From assembly GCA_016720825.1 (NCBI GenBank), contig JADKJV010000027.1, forward strand, positions 62,001 through 126,000: 64,000 bases of DNA, written 5' to 3'. The stretch is from Chitinophagaceae bacterium (lineage in GTDB: Bacteria > Bacteroidota > Bacteroidia > Chitinophagales > Chitinophagaceae). Shown piece by piece: positions 1 through 7,982 of the stretch; the stretch's first letter is position 1, and each line of letters opens with the position of its first letter. The position numbers and the translations under genes were made by a program. Under the pieces are notes generated by a model. It searched no databases and was not told the DNA's origin. It saw nothing but the letters and a program-made list of their open reading frames with translations.

Positions 1-1
1 A

Positions 2-2038
2 CTCCGGGTAACAATGCCTGAATCAGAGCTGGCGCTTTTCCGATTGCTTCTAAAGGGGATACATGAAAATAAATATGAGCTGGAGTTAAAACAGGAAGAT
101 TTCCCTGTTTTTGAGCCACCGGCAGGAATCTGGGCACCTTCACACTCGGTCATGTTCCGGATTACAGATAACGAAGAAAGGCCTGTATACCTGGAGATGT
201 GCGGGAACTGCAGTGCCAACAGCCTGCTGAGCCGCTTTGCTGGGAGCCACCAGGGTATTGCAAAAGAAGTTATGGGAATTGCGCAGGAAGAAGAACACCT
301 GAATAATGAAATTATTTTTGCAGAGATCATCCACCTCCCTGAAAACCGTGTTGGAAATATATTACTGCGGCCGGCATCCAGGAAATACGAGATTCCCTAT
401 CTGGGTGCATCTTCAGTGAAAACAGCATTTACATTGCCGGCAGATGATTTATTTCTTAAAGCGGCAGGAGGAAAACTCTTTTTATATTCAAAGCGGTTGC
501 AAAAAAGGATTGTCCCGCGACTAAGTGCCGCCCATTACTTTGGAAATCATTCATTACCTGTGTATCATTTTCTATGCGATATGCAGGCACAGGGTCAGCA
601 AAACAGTTATTCATTTACCTGGGGAAATTTGTCAGGCATGTTCCCGTTTTTACCCCGGGTTGTGTTCGGGAAAGTTATTCTTCATGCAGCCAGCTGGCAG
701 CTGGATAGCGGGGAAATCAGCAGGCTTGTGAAATTATTGCGGGAGGAAAATAAAACAGGTTTCCTTAACTGGTTAAAACAAAGGAAAATCCCTGATCAAT
801 TCTTTTTGGCTGAAGGTGATAATGAATTACCAGTTGATATCCGGAACCCATATTCCCTGCTTGCATTCTCAGATGCAATTCTTGAAAAAAAACACTGCAT
901 GTTGAGGGAAATGTTTTTGCCGGGTCAGCATATCTGCGGGCAGGAAGGACAGTTATATAATGGCCAGTACCTGGCCACGCTCCTGCTTGAACACAGCAGT
1001 TATAACGGAGAACTGATGAACAGGTACGCGCCTGCAGTTGTTATGCAGAACAGAAGTTTTCCGCCGGGATCGGAATGGTTGTATTTAAAAATTTACTGCG
1101 GTATAAAAACAGCAGAAGAAATCCTGCAGCACCAGGCTGGCCCTTTCATTCATGACATGATGAAACAGGGCCTGATAAAGAATTGGTTTTTTATCCGCTA
1201 TTTCGATACGGATTTCCACCTGAGGCTGCGCATTCAATTAAAAAGCGCGGCCCAATATGCTGAAATACTGAATGGACTTTCATCGCTGCTGACACCCCTG
1301 TTAACTGAAAATTTGGTTTCCGGCTGGCAAATTGACACTTACCACCGTGAACTGGAACGATATGGCCCGGAGCTGATTGAAGAAACAGAAACACTCTTTA
1401 CGCTGGATAGCCAGCTGAAACTGGCATTCCTTGACATTACAGAAGGCGATAAGCGGGAACAGGTTAGATGGTTATTTGGGTTGAAAAATGCAGACTGGTT
1501 AATGGATTGCCTGGGTTTTGATTCAACGCAAAAGGAAAATATGGCTGCAGCACTGAAGGAATCTTTTGCTGCTGAATTTCATATGAATAAGTTTTTAGGG
1601 CAGCAGATCAATCAACGGTTCTCCCAGTTCCGGTCATCCATTGAAATTGCATTTGGCATCCGCACAGGCCTTGATTTACTTAGTGAATTTTATCCCGTGT
1701 TTAACGCATTTGAACCGGCATTTCGTGAACTTGGAACAAGGATCAGGAAGAAGCTTGAAGCCCAATATCCGGAAAACACTTCGTCATACATTGGAAGTTG
1801 CATCCACATGATGCTGAACAGGCTGTTTGTGTCAGACCCCCGTATCCAGGAAATGGTGCTCTATGAATTTCTTCACAAAGTTTACCAGGCAAAAAACACC
1901 GGGGAACCGGGCATATATAATTATACCTGCATTCCGACGGTATGGAAGGAAGCAGGTATAATTAATACATTTTCATTAATGTCCGGGAATGAAAATCGGG
2001 CTGATCGGCCTGGTGAAATCAGTTTGACAGGCTGTTGA
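2..2038 (+). CDS. Lantibiotic dehydratase (LanB type), 3' part; 5' end outside window
   Basis: This is the C-terminal two thirds of a class I lanthipeptide dehydratase, which glutamylates Ser/Thr of a precursor peptide using Glu-tRNA and then eliminates glutamate to give Dha/Dhb. The frame is open to the window edge, and the first Met (position 14) is internal. About 680 aa are visible, against roughly 1000 aa for complete single-chain Bacteroidota enzymes. Residues 1 to about 330 resemble the end of the glutamylation domain (VGNILLRPASRKYEI, IVPRLSAAHYF, LPVYHFLCDMQ). From about residue 350 the SpaB_C/thiopeptide-type elimination domain follows, with WFFIRYFDTDFHLRLRI near 391-407. The last 20 codons are antisense to the core-peptide region of the third precursor gene, so the C-terminal tail after about 'NTFSL' is probably not ancestral. 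It is convergent with the precursor/exporter operon. No LanC is present in the window; it may lie to the left. Confidence 0.88.
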   Translation, partial: LRVTMPESELALFRLLLKGIHENKYELELKQEDFPVFEPPAGIWAPSHSVMFRITDNEERPVYLEMCGNCSANSLLSRFAGSHQGIAKEVMGIAQEEEHLNNEIIFAEIIHLPENRVGNILLRPASRKYEIPYLGASSVKTAFTLPADDLFLKAAGGKLFLYSKRLQKRIVPRLSAAHYFGNHSLPVYHFLCDMQAQGQQNSYSFTWGNLSGMFPFLPRVVFGKVILHAASWQLDSGEISRLVKLLREENKTGFLNWLKQRKIPDQFFLAEGDNELPVDIRNPYSLLAFSDAILEKKHCMLREMFLPGQHICGQEGQLYNGQYLATLLLEHSSYNGELMNRYAPAVVMQNRSFPPGSEWLYLKIYCGIKTAEEILQHQAGPFIHDMMKQGLIKNWFFIRYFDTDFHLRLRIQLKSAAQYAEILNGLSSLLTPLLTENLVSGWQIDTYHRELERYGPELIEETETLFTLDSQLKLAFLDITEGDKREQVRWLFGLKNADWLMDCLGFDSTQKENMAAALKESFAAEFHMNKFLGQQINQRFSQFRSSIEIAFGIRTGLDLLSEFYPVFNAFEPAFRELGTRIRKKLEAQYPENTSSYIGSCIHMMLNRLFVSDPRIQEMVLYEFLHKVYQAKNTGEPGIYNYTCIPTVWKEAGIINTFSLMSGNENRADRPGEISLTGC

Positions 2039-2158
2039 ATAAAAAACAATTGGAGGGAAATAGATACTTCCACCCTGCACAGCTTTTGTTTCTTTTTCAG
2101 TTAAACGGCTGATTGTTTTTTTCTTGAGCGCTGGTTTTGAAATGGTTTTCTGATTCAT
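1976..2158 (-). CDS. Class I lanthipeptide precursor, copy 3 (60 aa)
   Basis: A 60-aa ribosomal precursor. Residues 1-30 form a Lys-rich leader (LKKKTISRLTEKETKAVQGG) ending in a double-Gly cleavage site, the type cut by C39-domain exporters. Residues 31-60 form the core, starting SIYFPPIVFYSTACQTDF and ending PISPIFIPGH. The core has Ser31, Ser41, Thr42, Thr46, Thr49 and Ser53 as dehydration candidates and a single Cys44, so at most one (methyl)lanthionine ring is possible, most likely with Ser41 or Thr42. This copy is the most diverged: VFYSTACQT replaces YYFS(S/A)ACGS. Its 3' end overlaps the convergent lanB gene by 63 bp. Unlike the other two copies, no intrinsic terminator is visible after it. 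Confidence 0.85.
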   Translation of the reverse strand: MNQKTISKPALKKKTISRLTEKETKAVQGGSIYFPPIVFYSTACQTDFTRPISPIFIPGH

Positions 2159-2259
2159 AAATGTTTTTATTTAGACCCTTAATTTCCGGAATAACTTTCG
2201 CTTTTCCGGGCTTTTGAGCTCCGAATTATTTACCGGTTAATTCTATTGAGTAAACTGCA

Positions 2260-2300
2260 TAAAAAACCCTGAAAAGACCTTTAAATAAGTCTCTCCAGGG
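2260..2300 (-). terminator. Intrinsic terminator after precursor copy 2
   Basis: Read on the - strand: a stem beginning CCCTGGAGAGAC, paired imperfectly with GTCTTTTCAGGG across an A/T-rich loop, followed by TTTTTT (2261-2266). It sits 18 nt past the copy 2 stop codon. Confidence 0.6.
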
Positions 2301-2317
2301 CTGACTAAATCATTTGC

Positions 2318-2500
2318 CTAATGTCCCGGAATGAAAATCGGGCTGATGGGCCTGGTGAAATCTGACCCACAGGCAGCGGAGAAATAATAAATCGGGGGAA
2401 AATAAATGCTTCCGCCTTGTACCGCTTTTGTTTCTTTTTCGGTTAACCGGCTGATGGTTTTCTTTTTCAATTCAGGTTTTGAAAGGGGTTTCTGATTCAT
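2318..2500 (-). CDS. Class I lanthipeptide precursor, copy 2 (60 aa)
   Basis: Second copy of the tandem precursor array, starting exactly 342 bp from copies 1 and 3. The leader is nearly identical to the others (Glu at residue 10) and ends in AVQGG at residues 26-30. The core, residues 31-60, begins SIYFPPIYYFSAACGSDF and ends PISPIFIPGH. It has one Cys (44) and Ser31, Ser41, Ser46, Thr49 and Ser53. Compared with copy 1 the core changes are S42A and R53S. An intrinsic terminator follows 18 nt downstream. The likely partners are the LanB at the left edge and the C39 exporter encoded upstream on the same strand. The structure of the mature product cannot be read from sequence. Confidence 0.88.
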   Translation of the reverse strand: MNQKPLSKPELKKKTISRLTEKETKAVQGGSIYFPPIYYFSAACGSDFTRPISPIFIPGH

Positions 2501-2599
2501 ATCTTAATAGTTTAGTCCTTAATTTCAGTATAAATTTTCAATATAAAACATCCCGGAACAAAAGAACTATTATCCGGCGGGTCTGGATGAGTAAAAGGC

Positions 2600-2640
2600 A
2601 AAAAAAACCGTGAATTACCCTCTGATATGGCAATTCACGG
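2600..2640 (-). terminator. Intrinsic terminator after precursor copy 1
   Basis: Read on the - strand: a perfect 9-bp stem CCGTGAATT / AATTCACGG with a 15-nt loop, followed directly by seven T residues. It lies 20 nt past the copy 1 stop codon. With a terminator between the copies, copy 1 should be the most abundant transcript unless each copy has its own promoter. Confidence 0.8.
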
Positions 2641-2659
2641 CTGATTGTTTAGAACAGGC

Positions 2660-2842
2660 TTAATGTCCCGGAATGAAAATCGGTCTGATCGGCCTGGTGA
2701 AATCTGATCCGCAGGCTGACGAAAAATAATAAATCGGTGGGAAATAAATACTGCCACCCTGAACAGCTTTTGTTTCTTTTTCTGTAAGCCGGCTAATTGT
2801 CTTTTTCTTTAACGCTGGTTTTGAAACTGGTTTTTGATTCAT
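2660..2842 (-). CDS. Class I lanthipeptide precursor, copy 1 (60 aa)
   Basis: First precursor of the array, closest to the exporter genes. The leader is residues 1-30 (LKKKTISRLTEKETKAVQGG) and the core residues 31-60 (SIYFPPIYYFSSACGSDF...PIRPIFIPGH). There is one Cys (44), with Ser31, Ser41, Ser42, Ser46 and Thr49 as modifiable residues. It is the only copy with Arg at residue 53. The leader matches the general Bacteroidota class I lanthipeptide leader pattern (K-L-x-K-K-T-I-x-x-L ... GG); pinensins of Chitinophaga are a known example from this group of bacteria. A perfect 9-bp-stem intrinsic terminator lies 20 nt downstream, and a plausible Bacteroidota promoter lies just upstream. Confidence 0.88.
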   Translation of the reverse strand: MNQKPVSKPALKKKTISRLTEKETKAVQGGSIYFPPIYYFSSACGSDFTRPIRPIFIPGH

Positions 2843-2861
2843 GTTAACAGGTTTTAATACC

Positions 2862-2892
2862 CAAATGTTACTGAAATCCCGATACCAGACAA
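2862..2892 (-). promoter_or_regulatory. Possible Bacteroidota promoter for precursor copy 1
   Basis: On the - strand, TTG (2890-2892) and TAACATTTG (2862-2870) are separated by 19 bp. This resembles the Bacteroidota -33 TTTG / -7 TAnnTTTG consensus, with one extra base in the -7 box. It lies about 20 nt upstream of the ATG. No equally good match was seen before copies 2 or 3. Confidence 0.3.
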
Positions 2893-3028
2893 TTACACGT
2901 TCGTGGTATTTTTTTATTTCTCAGCCATTTTACAAAGTGTTTAGAGTATTCCTTCAATTACATGGCTGATTGAAAACCGTTTGTCTTTTAACAAATGTGG
3001 AAAACTTAATCCCTGCCTAAAGCCCGGG

Positions 3029-4345
3029 TCATCTTGCAGAAGCCCTCCGTAAATTTCCCATGAGCCGGTCAGCCAGTTTCCGGTTATCTGTAACAATTTC
3101 ACCATAACCCGCAAGTCCATTTCTGAAATAAACCATGCGGTTATAATGAGTCTTTAAGCCATTAACCAGATCTACTTTTACCAGAAAACTGTCGTTCGCA
3201 TTGGGGATGTTTGAAACGGATGAAACTTTTCCTTCTATATACCCAAACTCCTCACTGGGATATCCGGCCAAACGAAGGATTACTTTCTGTCCGGCTTTAA
3301 CTTTTCCAATACCATTTTGGCCAGCATGCATTTCAGCAAAATAACTGTCACCGGGAGATTGTATATAAAACAATTCCTGCCCCGGAACCAGGTATTGGTT
3401 CTCATTCAGGAAAGAAAGGTACTCAAGTGTACCGCTTTCAGGTGCCGTAACGATGTACTTACGGATCCAGTCATCCATCCTGCTTTTGAGGACCAGCAGG
3501 GCTGACTGGAATTTTATTTGCTGGTCAGAAATGTATTTCTGTATATCCAGCATTTCCCTGTATTTATTATTCCGGCTGACCTCTCCGCTGATTACTTCAG
3601 TCCCGGTACTCAGTATTTCCTTTTCTTTATTGAGTAACTTGCTTTTATCCTTATTAAATTCAATAGGCGCAATCACCTTTTCTTCCTCCAGTTTTTTGTC
3701 CGCATCATGTTCCTGTTTCTGCAATGCATAATCCTGTTGCTGCAGTTGCTTTTGTTGCTGGAGATTCTGCTGAAGCTGGCGGATGTATTCAATATCACCC
3801 GCCAATGCTTTTTTCTTCTGCTGGTAATAACCGCTACCCATGACTTCCCGTGTTTCCTGTAATGAAATCCTGAATTCTTCATAGGACGGCTGCAGCTCAC
3901 CTAGTTTTGCCAGTAACGGGAGCGGATTTGACCGGATAATTTCCAGGTTACCGGTTTCAATACTGCTTTCCGCCTGTGATATCCAGTCACGCAACTGCAA
4001 TACTTCTGTATGCGCTGCATTGCTTTGCAGGAAAGCCAGCGGCTGGTCTTTCTTAACAACGGTACCCGTTGGCACCAGTAATTTTTCCAAACGGCCTTCC
4101 GTGGTAGCCACTAAAATTTTGGGGGCATTTAAAGCGGTAACCCGGAATGTACCCTTTACCATATCAGGATATTTTATTGCAAACGCGAGCATAATCACCA
4201 GCAGGATTACAAGCAGGAATACCAGGCTCCCTTTGCGGATGAACCAACCGGGGCGGTACTGGATGATTTCCCTGATTTCATCGGAAAATGCGCCTTGCGC
4301 TTTATCCGGACCGGAATATGCCAGCTCATTTTTAATTGTGTCCAT
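3029..4345 (-). CDS. HlyD-family membrane fusion protein of peptide exporter
   Basis: Periplasmic adaptor that links an inner-membrane peptidase/ABC exporter to an outer-membrane channel. The 438-aa protein (from ATG at 4345) has a cytoplasmic N-terminus, one membrane segment near residues 40-57 (LVFLLVILLVIMLAFAI), a lipoyl/barrel-sandwich half (ATTEGRLEKLLVPTGTVVKKDQPL) and a long coiled-coil with repeated Q/K/E-rich helices. The second lipoyl half (TAPESGTLEYL) and a beta-barrel domain follow. An in-frame TTG at 4381 would overlap the exporter gene; I prefer the ATG at 4345, which lies 19 nt after the exporter stop. It belongs to one operon with the exporter and precedes the precursor array on the same strand. 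No outer-membrane TolC partner is encoded nearby. Confidence 0.88.
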   Translation of the reverse strand: MDTIKNELAYSGPDKAQGAFSDEIREIIQYRPGWFIRKGSLVFLLVILLVIMLAFAIKYPDMVKGTFRVTALNAPKILVATTEGRLEKLLVPTGTVVKKDQPLAFLQSNAAHTEVLQLRDWISQAESSIETGNLEIIRSNPLPLLAKLGELQPSYEEFRISLQETREVMGSGYYQQKKKALAGDIEYIRQLQQNLQQQKQLQQQDYALQKQEHDADKKLEEEKVIAPIEFNKDKSKLLNKEKEILSTGTEVISGEVSRNNKYREMLDIQKYISDQQIKFQSALLVLKSRMDDWIRKYIVTAPESGTLEYLSFLNENQYLVPGQELFYIQSPGDSYFAEMHAGQNGIGKVKAGQKVILRLAGYPSEEFGYIEGKVSSVSNIPNANDSFLVKVDLVNGLKTHYNRMVYFRNGLAGYGEIVTDNRKLADRLMGNLRRASAR

Positions 4346-4364
4346 AAAAACGTTTTTGGATATT

Positions 4365-6683
4365 TTAATCGCCCAGTTCAAGTTGGTTTTTTACCAGGGC
4401 ATAATATTCTCCTTTTAAACTAATTAGTTCTTCATGGGTTCCCTTTTCAGAAATTACACCCCTGTTCAATACTACAATTACATCAGCATGCCTAACCGTG
4501 CTGAGGCGGTGAGCCACCACTACAACTGTACGCCCGTGGAAAAACTGTTCCAGGTTACGAATGATGATACTTTCGTTATTCGCATCCAGGCTGTTTGTAG
4601 CTTCATCGAAGAAAATAAAGTCAGGATCCCTGTACACAGCTCTCGCTATCAGGATTCGCTGGCGCTGGCCCATACTTAACCCGTTCCCTTCAGCACCAAT
4701 CTGTGTTTCATATCCTAAAGGCAGGCTTTGTATAAAATCCTGCAGGTGGGCTATGAGGATTGCCTGTTCGAGTTTGTATTTATCCGGTTTGTCTTCCCCC
4801 ACCGCAATATTCCTGGCAATGGTATCAGAAAAAATATAACTGTCCTGCAACACAACCCCGCAATGGCTTCGCCAGGCTTTATGACTCAGGTTTACAAGTG
4901 AAATACCGCCAACCCGGATATCCCCTTTCTGTGGCTCATAAAACTTCAGCATTAATTTCAGTAAGGTTGTTTTACCGCTGCCGCTGACCCCCACAATGGC
5001 CACTTTCTTCCCTTTAGGAATATGCAGGCTGATATCTTTCAGCACTGCTTCATTGCCCGCACCCGGATAGGTGAAACTAACCTGGTTAAAATGTATTGTA
5101 GGGATTTCAGGTAATACCTCCGGCCGGAACCCCTGGGGCAAATCCAGCGAAACAGGATTAGTAATATATTCCCCGGATCCTGCACCCTTCCCGCCTGCGA
5201 GCTGACGCTGGAATGATACTGGCAATTCTTTCAGCAATGAACGGCCTGAAGGTTCTTCATCATCCATACGATGAACTTCATTCAGCCTTTCAATACTGAT
5301 TTTTGCATTCTGCCAGCTTTGCAAAAACCCGATGAGTTGTTCAATCGGGCTGTTGAGCTGCCCGATTATATACTGCACGGCCAGCATCTCTCCCAGGCTC
5401 ATCTGGCCATTGATTACGGCCCGGGCAGCCAGGAAAGTAATCAGTATATTTTTCCCTTCATTAATAAACATAGCACCTGCCTGCTGCCATTGATTCAGTT
5501 TAAGGCTTTTAACACTAAGCCGGAATAACCGTGCCTGGAGCTTTTCCCAACCCCATCGCATTTGCTTCTCGACGCCGTTTAGTTTGATATCCTGCATCCC
5601 CTGCACCAATTGTATCGTGATGCTTTGTTCTTTCGCTGCTACTTCAAACCGCCTGTAATCCAGCTCTTTTCTTTTTTTAAGAAATAGTAAAATCCAGCCT
5701 GTATAAATGAATGCAGAGATAAAAAAGACGATAAATAACAAACTATTAAAAATGGCCAGGACCACTGAAAATATCAGCAGGCTGAACAATGAAAAAAACA
5801 CATTTAAGGAAGATCCGGTCAGAAAGCTTTCAATCCTGGAATGATCACTCATTCGCTGGAGAATGTCACCTGTTTTTTTACTGTCAAAAAATGAAGCAGG
5901 CAACCGCGTAAGTTTTATCAGGAAATCCGTCAGCAAGGAAAGATTTATACGTGTGCTTATATGCAGCAAAATCCAGCTACGGACAAATTCAATGCAGATT
6001 CGTCCTGCAAACAAAGCAAGCTGGGCCAGCAATACAACATATACAAAATGCAGATTGCCGGTACTCACCCCCACATCCACCACACTGCGGGTCAGGAAAG
6101 GAAGTGCAATTTGAAGCAATCCTGCCACCAGTAAACCCCAAATCAGCTGGTTTACCAGTTTCCTGTGTGGCGTGAGATAATGAAATAATTTCCGGATAGT
6201 ATGTCCGGAGGACTCCTGGCTCGTTTCCTCTTCCATAGATTCACTGGCGTAAAACACAGGTGTGGGTTCAAGCAATAAGACAATACCTTCCGGAACACCT
6301 TCTTCATCCTGTGAGCTGACCCAATGTGCCATAAACTCTTTTTCAGGAAATTTCATCAGCCCCCGTTCAGGATCTGCCACATAGAAAACACCTTTCCTGA
6401 TTTTATATAAGACAATGAAATGGTTCTGGTTCCAGTGAATGACAGCAGGCAATCCTGCTTCTTCCTTTAATTGACCAACATTTACCCTTGCCGGAATAGT
6501 TCGGTATCCAACAGCTTCAGCCGCTTCGGATATTCCAAGGAGATTCACACCCTCTTTTCCGATTTGGGTTTTTTCACGAAGAAACTGGAGAGAAAAACTT
6601 CTGCCGTAAAAAGCAGAAATCATCTTCAGGCAGGCAGGCCCACAGTCCATACTGTCAGGTTGCCTGTAAAATGGAAATGCCAT
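4365..6683 (-). CDS. Peptidase C39-domain ABC exporter (PCAT) for double-Gly peptides
   Basis: Inner-membrane exporter that cleaves the leader after Gly-Gly and pumps out the modified peptide. The 772 aa are in the classical order. The C39 cysteine protease is at residues 1-140, with Gln8 and catalytic Cys14 in QPDSMDCGPACL; the His is in HWNQNHFIVLY and the Asp in YVADPERG. Six membrane segments span about 170-450. The nucleotide-binding domain occupies about 530-772, with Walker A GVSGSGKTT near 564, signature LSMGQRQR near 667, Walker B FIFFDEATNS near 690 and H-loop VVVAHRLS. It is intact, with no missing catalytic residue. Position directly upstream of the adaptor and the three GG-leader peptides makes those peptides its likely substrates. 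Confidence 0.93.
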   Translation of the reverse strand: MAFPFYRQPDSMDCGPACLKMISAFYGRSFSLQFLREKTQIGKEGVNLLGISEAAEAVGYRTIPARVNVGQLKEEAGLPAVIHWNQNHFIVLYKIRKGVFYVADPERGLMKFPEKEFMAHWVSSQDEEGVPEGIVLLLEPTPVFYASESMEEETSQESSGHTIRKLFHYLTPHRKLVNQLIWGLLVAGLLQIALPFLTRSVVDVGVSTGNLHFVYVVLLAQLALFAGRICIEFVRSWILLHISTRINLSLLTDFLIKLTRLPASFFDSKKTGDILQRMSDHSRIESFLTGSSLNVFFSLFSLLIFSVVLAIFNSLLFIVFFISAFIYTGWILLFLKKRKELDYRRFEVAAKEQSITIQLVQGMQDIKLNGVEKQMRWGWEKLQARLFRLSVKSLKLNQWQQAGAMFINEGKNILITFLAARAVINGQMSLGEMLAVQYIIGQLNSPIEQLIGFLQSWQNAKISIERLNEVHRMDDEEPSGRSLLKELPVSFQRQLAGGKGAGSGEYITNPVSLDLPQGFRPEVLPEIPTIHFNQVSFTYPGAGNEAVLKDISLHIPKGKKVAIVGVSGSGKTTLLKLMLKFYEPQKGDIRVGGISLVNLSHKAWRSHCGVVLQDSYIFSDTIARNIAVGEDKPDKYKLEQAILIAHLQDFIQSLPLGYETQIGAEGNGLSMGQRQRILIARAVYRDPDFIFFDEATNSLDANNESIIIRNLEQFFHGRTVVVVAHRLSTVRHADVIVVLNRGVISEKGTHEELISLKGEYYALVKNQLELGD

Positions 6684-6762
6684 ATAAACAGGTTTGAGCT
6701 GTTTAAGATAATTGAAATAACAGTAATATCTTAATAAGAGAGGGATGACTTATCCAATGGCA

Positions 6763-7296
6763 TCAGAAGCGGATAACTGCTTTTGTTTCCGGATAGCTGA
6801 TTTTCGTGCTTTTACGAACGCCATTTACAATTACGTGGATGATACCAATCTGGTCATTAAATTGATCGTACAGCAGGTTATCTGTTATTTCAGCAGTACC
6901 CAGGGCTGATATACCCGGTCCCTCCAGGTACACATAAACGGCCTCGCTTTCCACTTCAAATCCCAGATAATCCAGTACAACGTTTTTTCCGTCAGCTTTC
7001 ACGGATAAATGCTTCAGCACATAGTCTTTCACCAGCTTATCCATGGCGGTTTTTACAGATTCCTTGTTCAGGTCAACCGCCGTTTTATAATTCTGCTCCA
7101 GGGTTTTTTCAAAATCATCCACAAACACTTTACAGCTGATTTCAAGGTTCTTGTCAGCCGCATTATGGTTAATTTCTGTCACACTTACATGGAAAGGGTG
7201 TACGGGCAGGGGCCTGGCAGCACCCAAAACGATGAACAAGAGGGGTAATACCAACCATTTATACGAAGCAGCTGCCATTGACACAATATTTTTCAT
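6763..7296 (-). CDS. DUF6702-like secreted protein of unknown function
   Basis: A protein of 177 aa from the ATG at 7296; a longer frame to 7380 has no signal-peptide-like start. The N-terminus (SYKWLVLPLLFIVLGAARP) is a signal peptide, followed by HPFHVSVTEINHNAADKNLEISCKVF. That 'HP..VS.TEI..N' beginning is typical of the small Bacteroidota family annotated DUF6702. The rest alternates beta strands and one helix (KESVKTAMDKLVKDYVLKHL). It is divergent from a HupE-like gene with which, to my knowledge, this family often co-occurs. No enzymatic motif is seen. A role together with the HupE-like protein is inference. Confidence 0.7.
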   Translation of the reverse strand: MKNIVSMAAASYKWLVLPLLFIVLGAARPLPVHPFHVSVTEINHNAADKNLEISCKVFVDDFEKTLEQNYKTAVDLNKESVKTAMDKLVKDYVLKHLSVKADGKNVVLDYLGFEVESEAVYVYLEGPGISALGTAEITDNLLYDQFNDQIGIIHVIVNGVRKSTKISYPETKAVIRF

Positions 7297-7387
7297 ACTT
7301 ACAAAAGTCTGGTTTATTTTGATGCCCGGAATAACCCGCTGGAAATTAAGCGGAATACCGGGAAGGACGGTTAAAAACAAAGGACGG

Positions 7388-7966
7388 ATGCAGGATTTTG
7401 GATTTTATTTCAAGCTTGGCTGGGAACATATCATGGATTGGGGTGCCCTCGACCACCTCCTGTTTATCGCTGCTTTGTCGGCCATTTATATCATTACCGA
7501 CTGGAAACAGGTACTGGTACTGGTTACCGCCTTTACCATTGGTCATTCCCTCACACTGGCGCTGAGCGTTCTGGATATCATCAGGTTTAACAGCCACTGG
7601 GTGGAGTTCCTGATCCCGGGTACAATTTTGTTCACGGCCATGAGTAATCTCTTCCAGCGTGAATTCAGCAAGCGTTCGATCCGTATCAATTATTTTTTGG
7701 CGCTGGGTTTCGGCCTGATACACGGAATGGGCTTTGCCAATTCGATCCGGTTTATGATGGCCTCCGATGGAAACCTGGGATGGAGTATCCTCGGCTTTAA
7801 CCTGGGACTGGAAGCAGGGCAAATCATTGTAGTGGCCGTATTGTTACTGGTGGCTTATGCATTTATCTGGGGACTGAAGGTTAACCGGCGCGAATGGGTG
7901 ATATTTGTTTCTGCAGCAGCATCCAGCATCGCTTTGCAAATGGCATTTGAAAGAATTCCTTTTTAA
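7388..7966 (+). CDS. HupE/UreJ-family integral membrane protein
   Basis: A polytopic membrane protein of 192 aa with about six segments. The N-terminal motif GWEHIMDWGALDHLLFI fits the family pattern G-x-x-H-x-x-x-G-x-x-x-DH-x-x-F. A second His-containing segment is FTIGHSLTLALS, and a third is FGLIHGMGFAN. HupE/UreJ proteins are linked to nickel or cobalt uptake, and the conserved His/Asp residues in membrane segments fit metal passage. The start at ATG 7388 was chosen because homologues begin just before the first motif; upstream codons in this frame look non-coding. It is followed 16 nt later by an M1 metallopeptidase gene on the same strand, so the two are probably co-transcribed. Confidence 0.8.
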   Translation: MQDFGFYFKLGWEHIMDWGALDHLLFIAALSAIYIITDWKQVLVLVTAFTIGHSLTLALSVLDIIRFNSHWVEFLIPGTILFTAMSNLFQREFSKRSIRINYFLALGFGLIHGMGFANSIRFMMASDGNLGWSILGFNLGLEAGQIIVVAVLLLVAYAFIWGLKVNRREWVIFVSAAASSIALQMAFERIPF

Positions 7967-7982
7967 TTATAAAAACCAGCAA

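Larger units (their letters stand above)
1976..2842 (-). repeat. Tandem gene array, three units with a 342-bp period
   Basis: The three precursor start codons (2842, 2500, 2158) are exactly 342 bp apart, and gene plus spacer are duplicated. Coding parts are strongly conserved, while the 159-bp spacers have diverged. The terminator hairpins after copies 1 and 2 sit in equivalent places but differ in sequence. This indicates duplication followed by purifying selection on the peptides. The third unit runs into the 3' end of lanB. Confidence 0.85.

Noticed and set aside
3317..3731. Plus-strand frames opposite the adaptor and exporter genes
   Set aside because: They are antisense shadows without plausible starts or domains, and the - strand genes are clearly coding.
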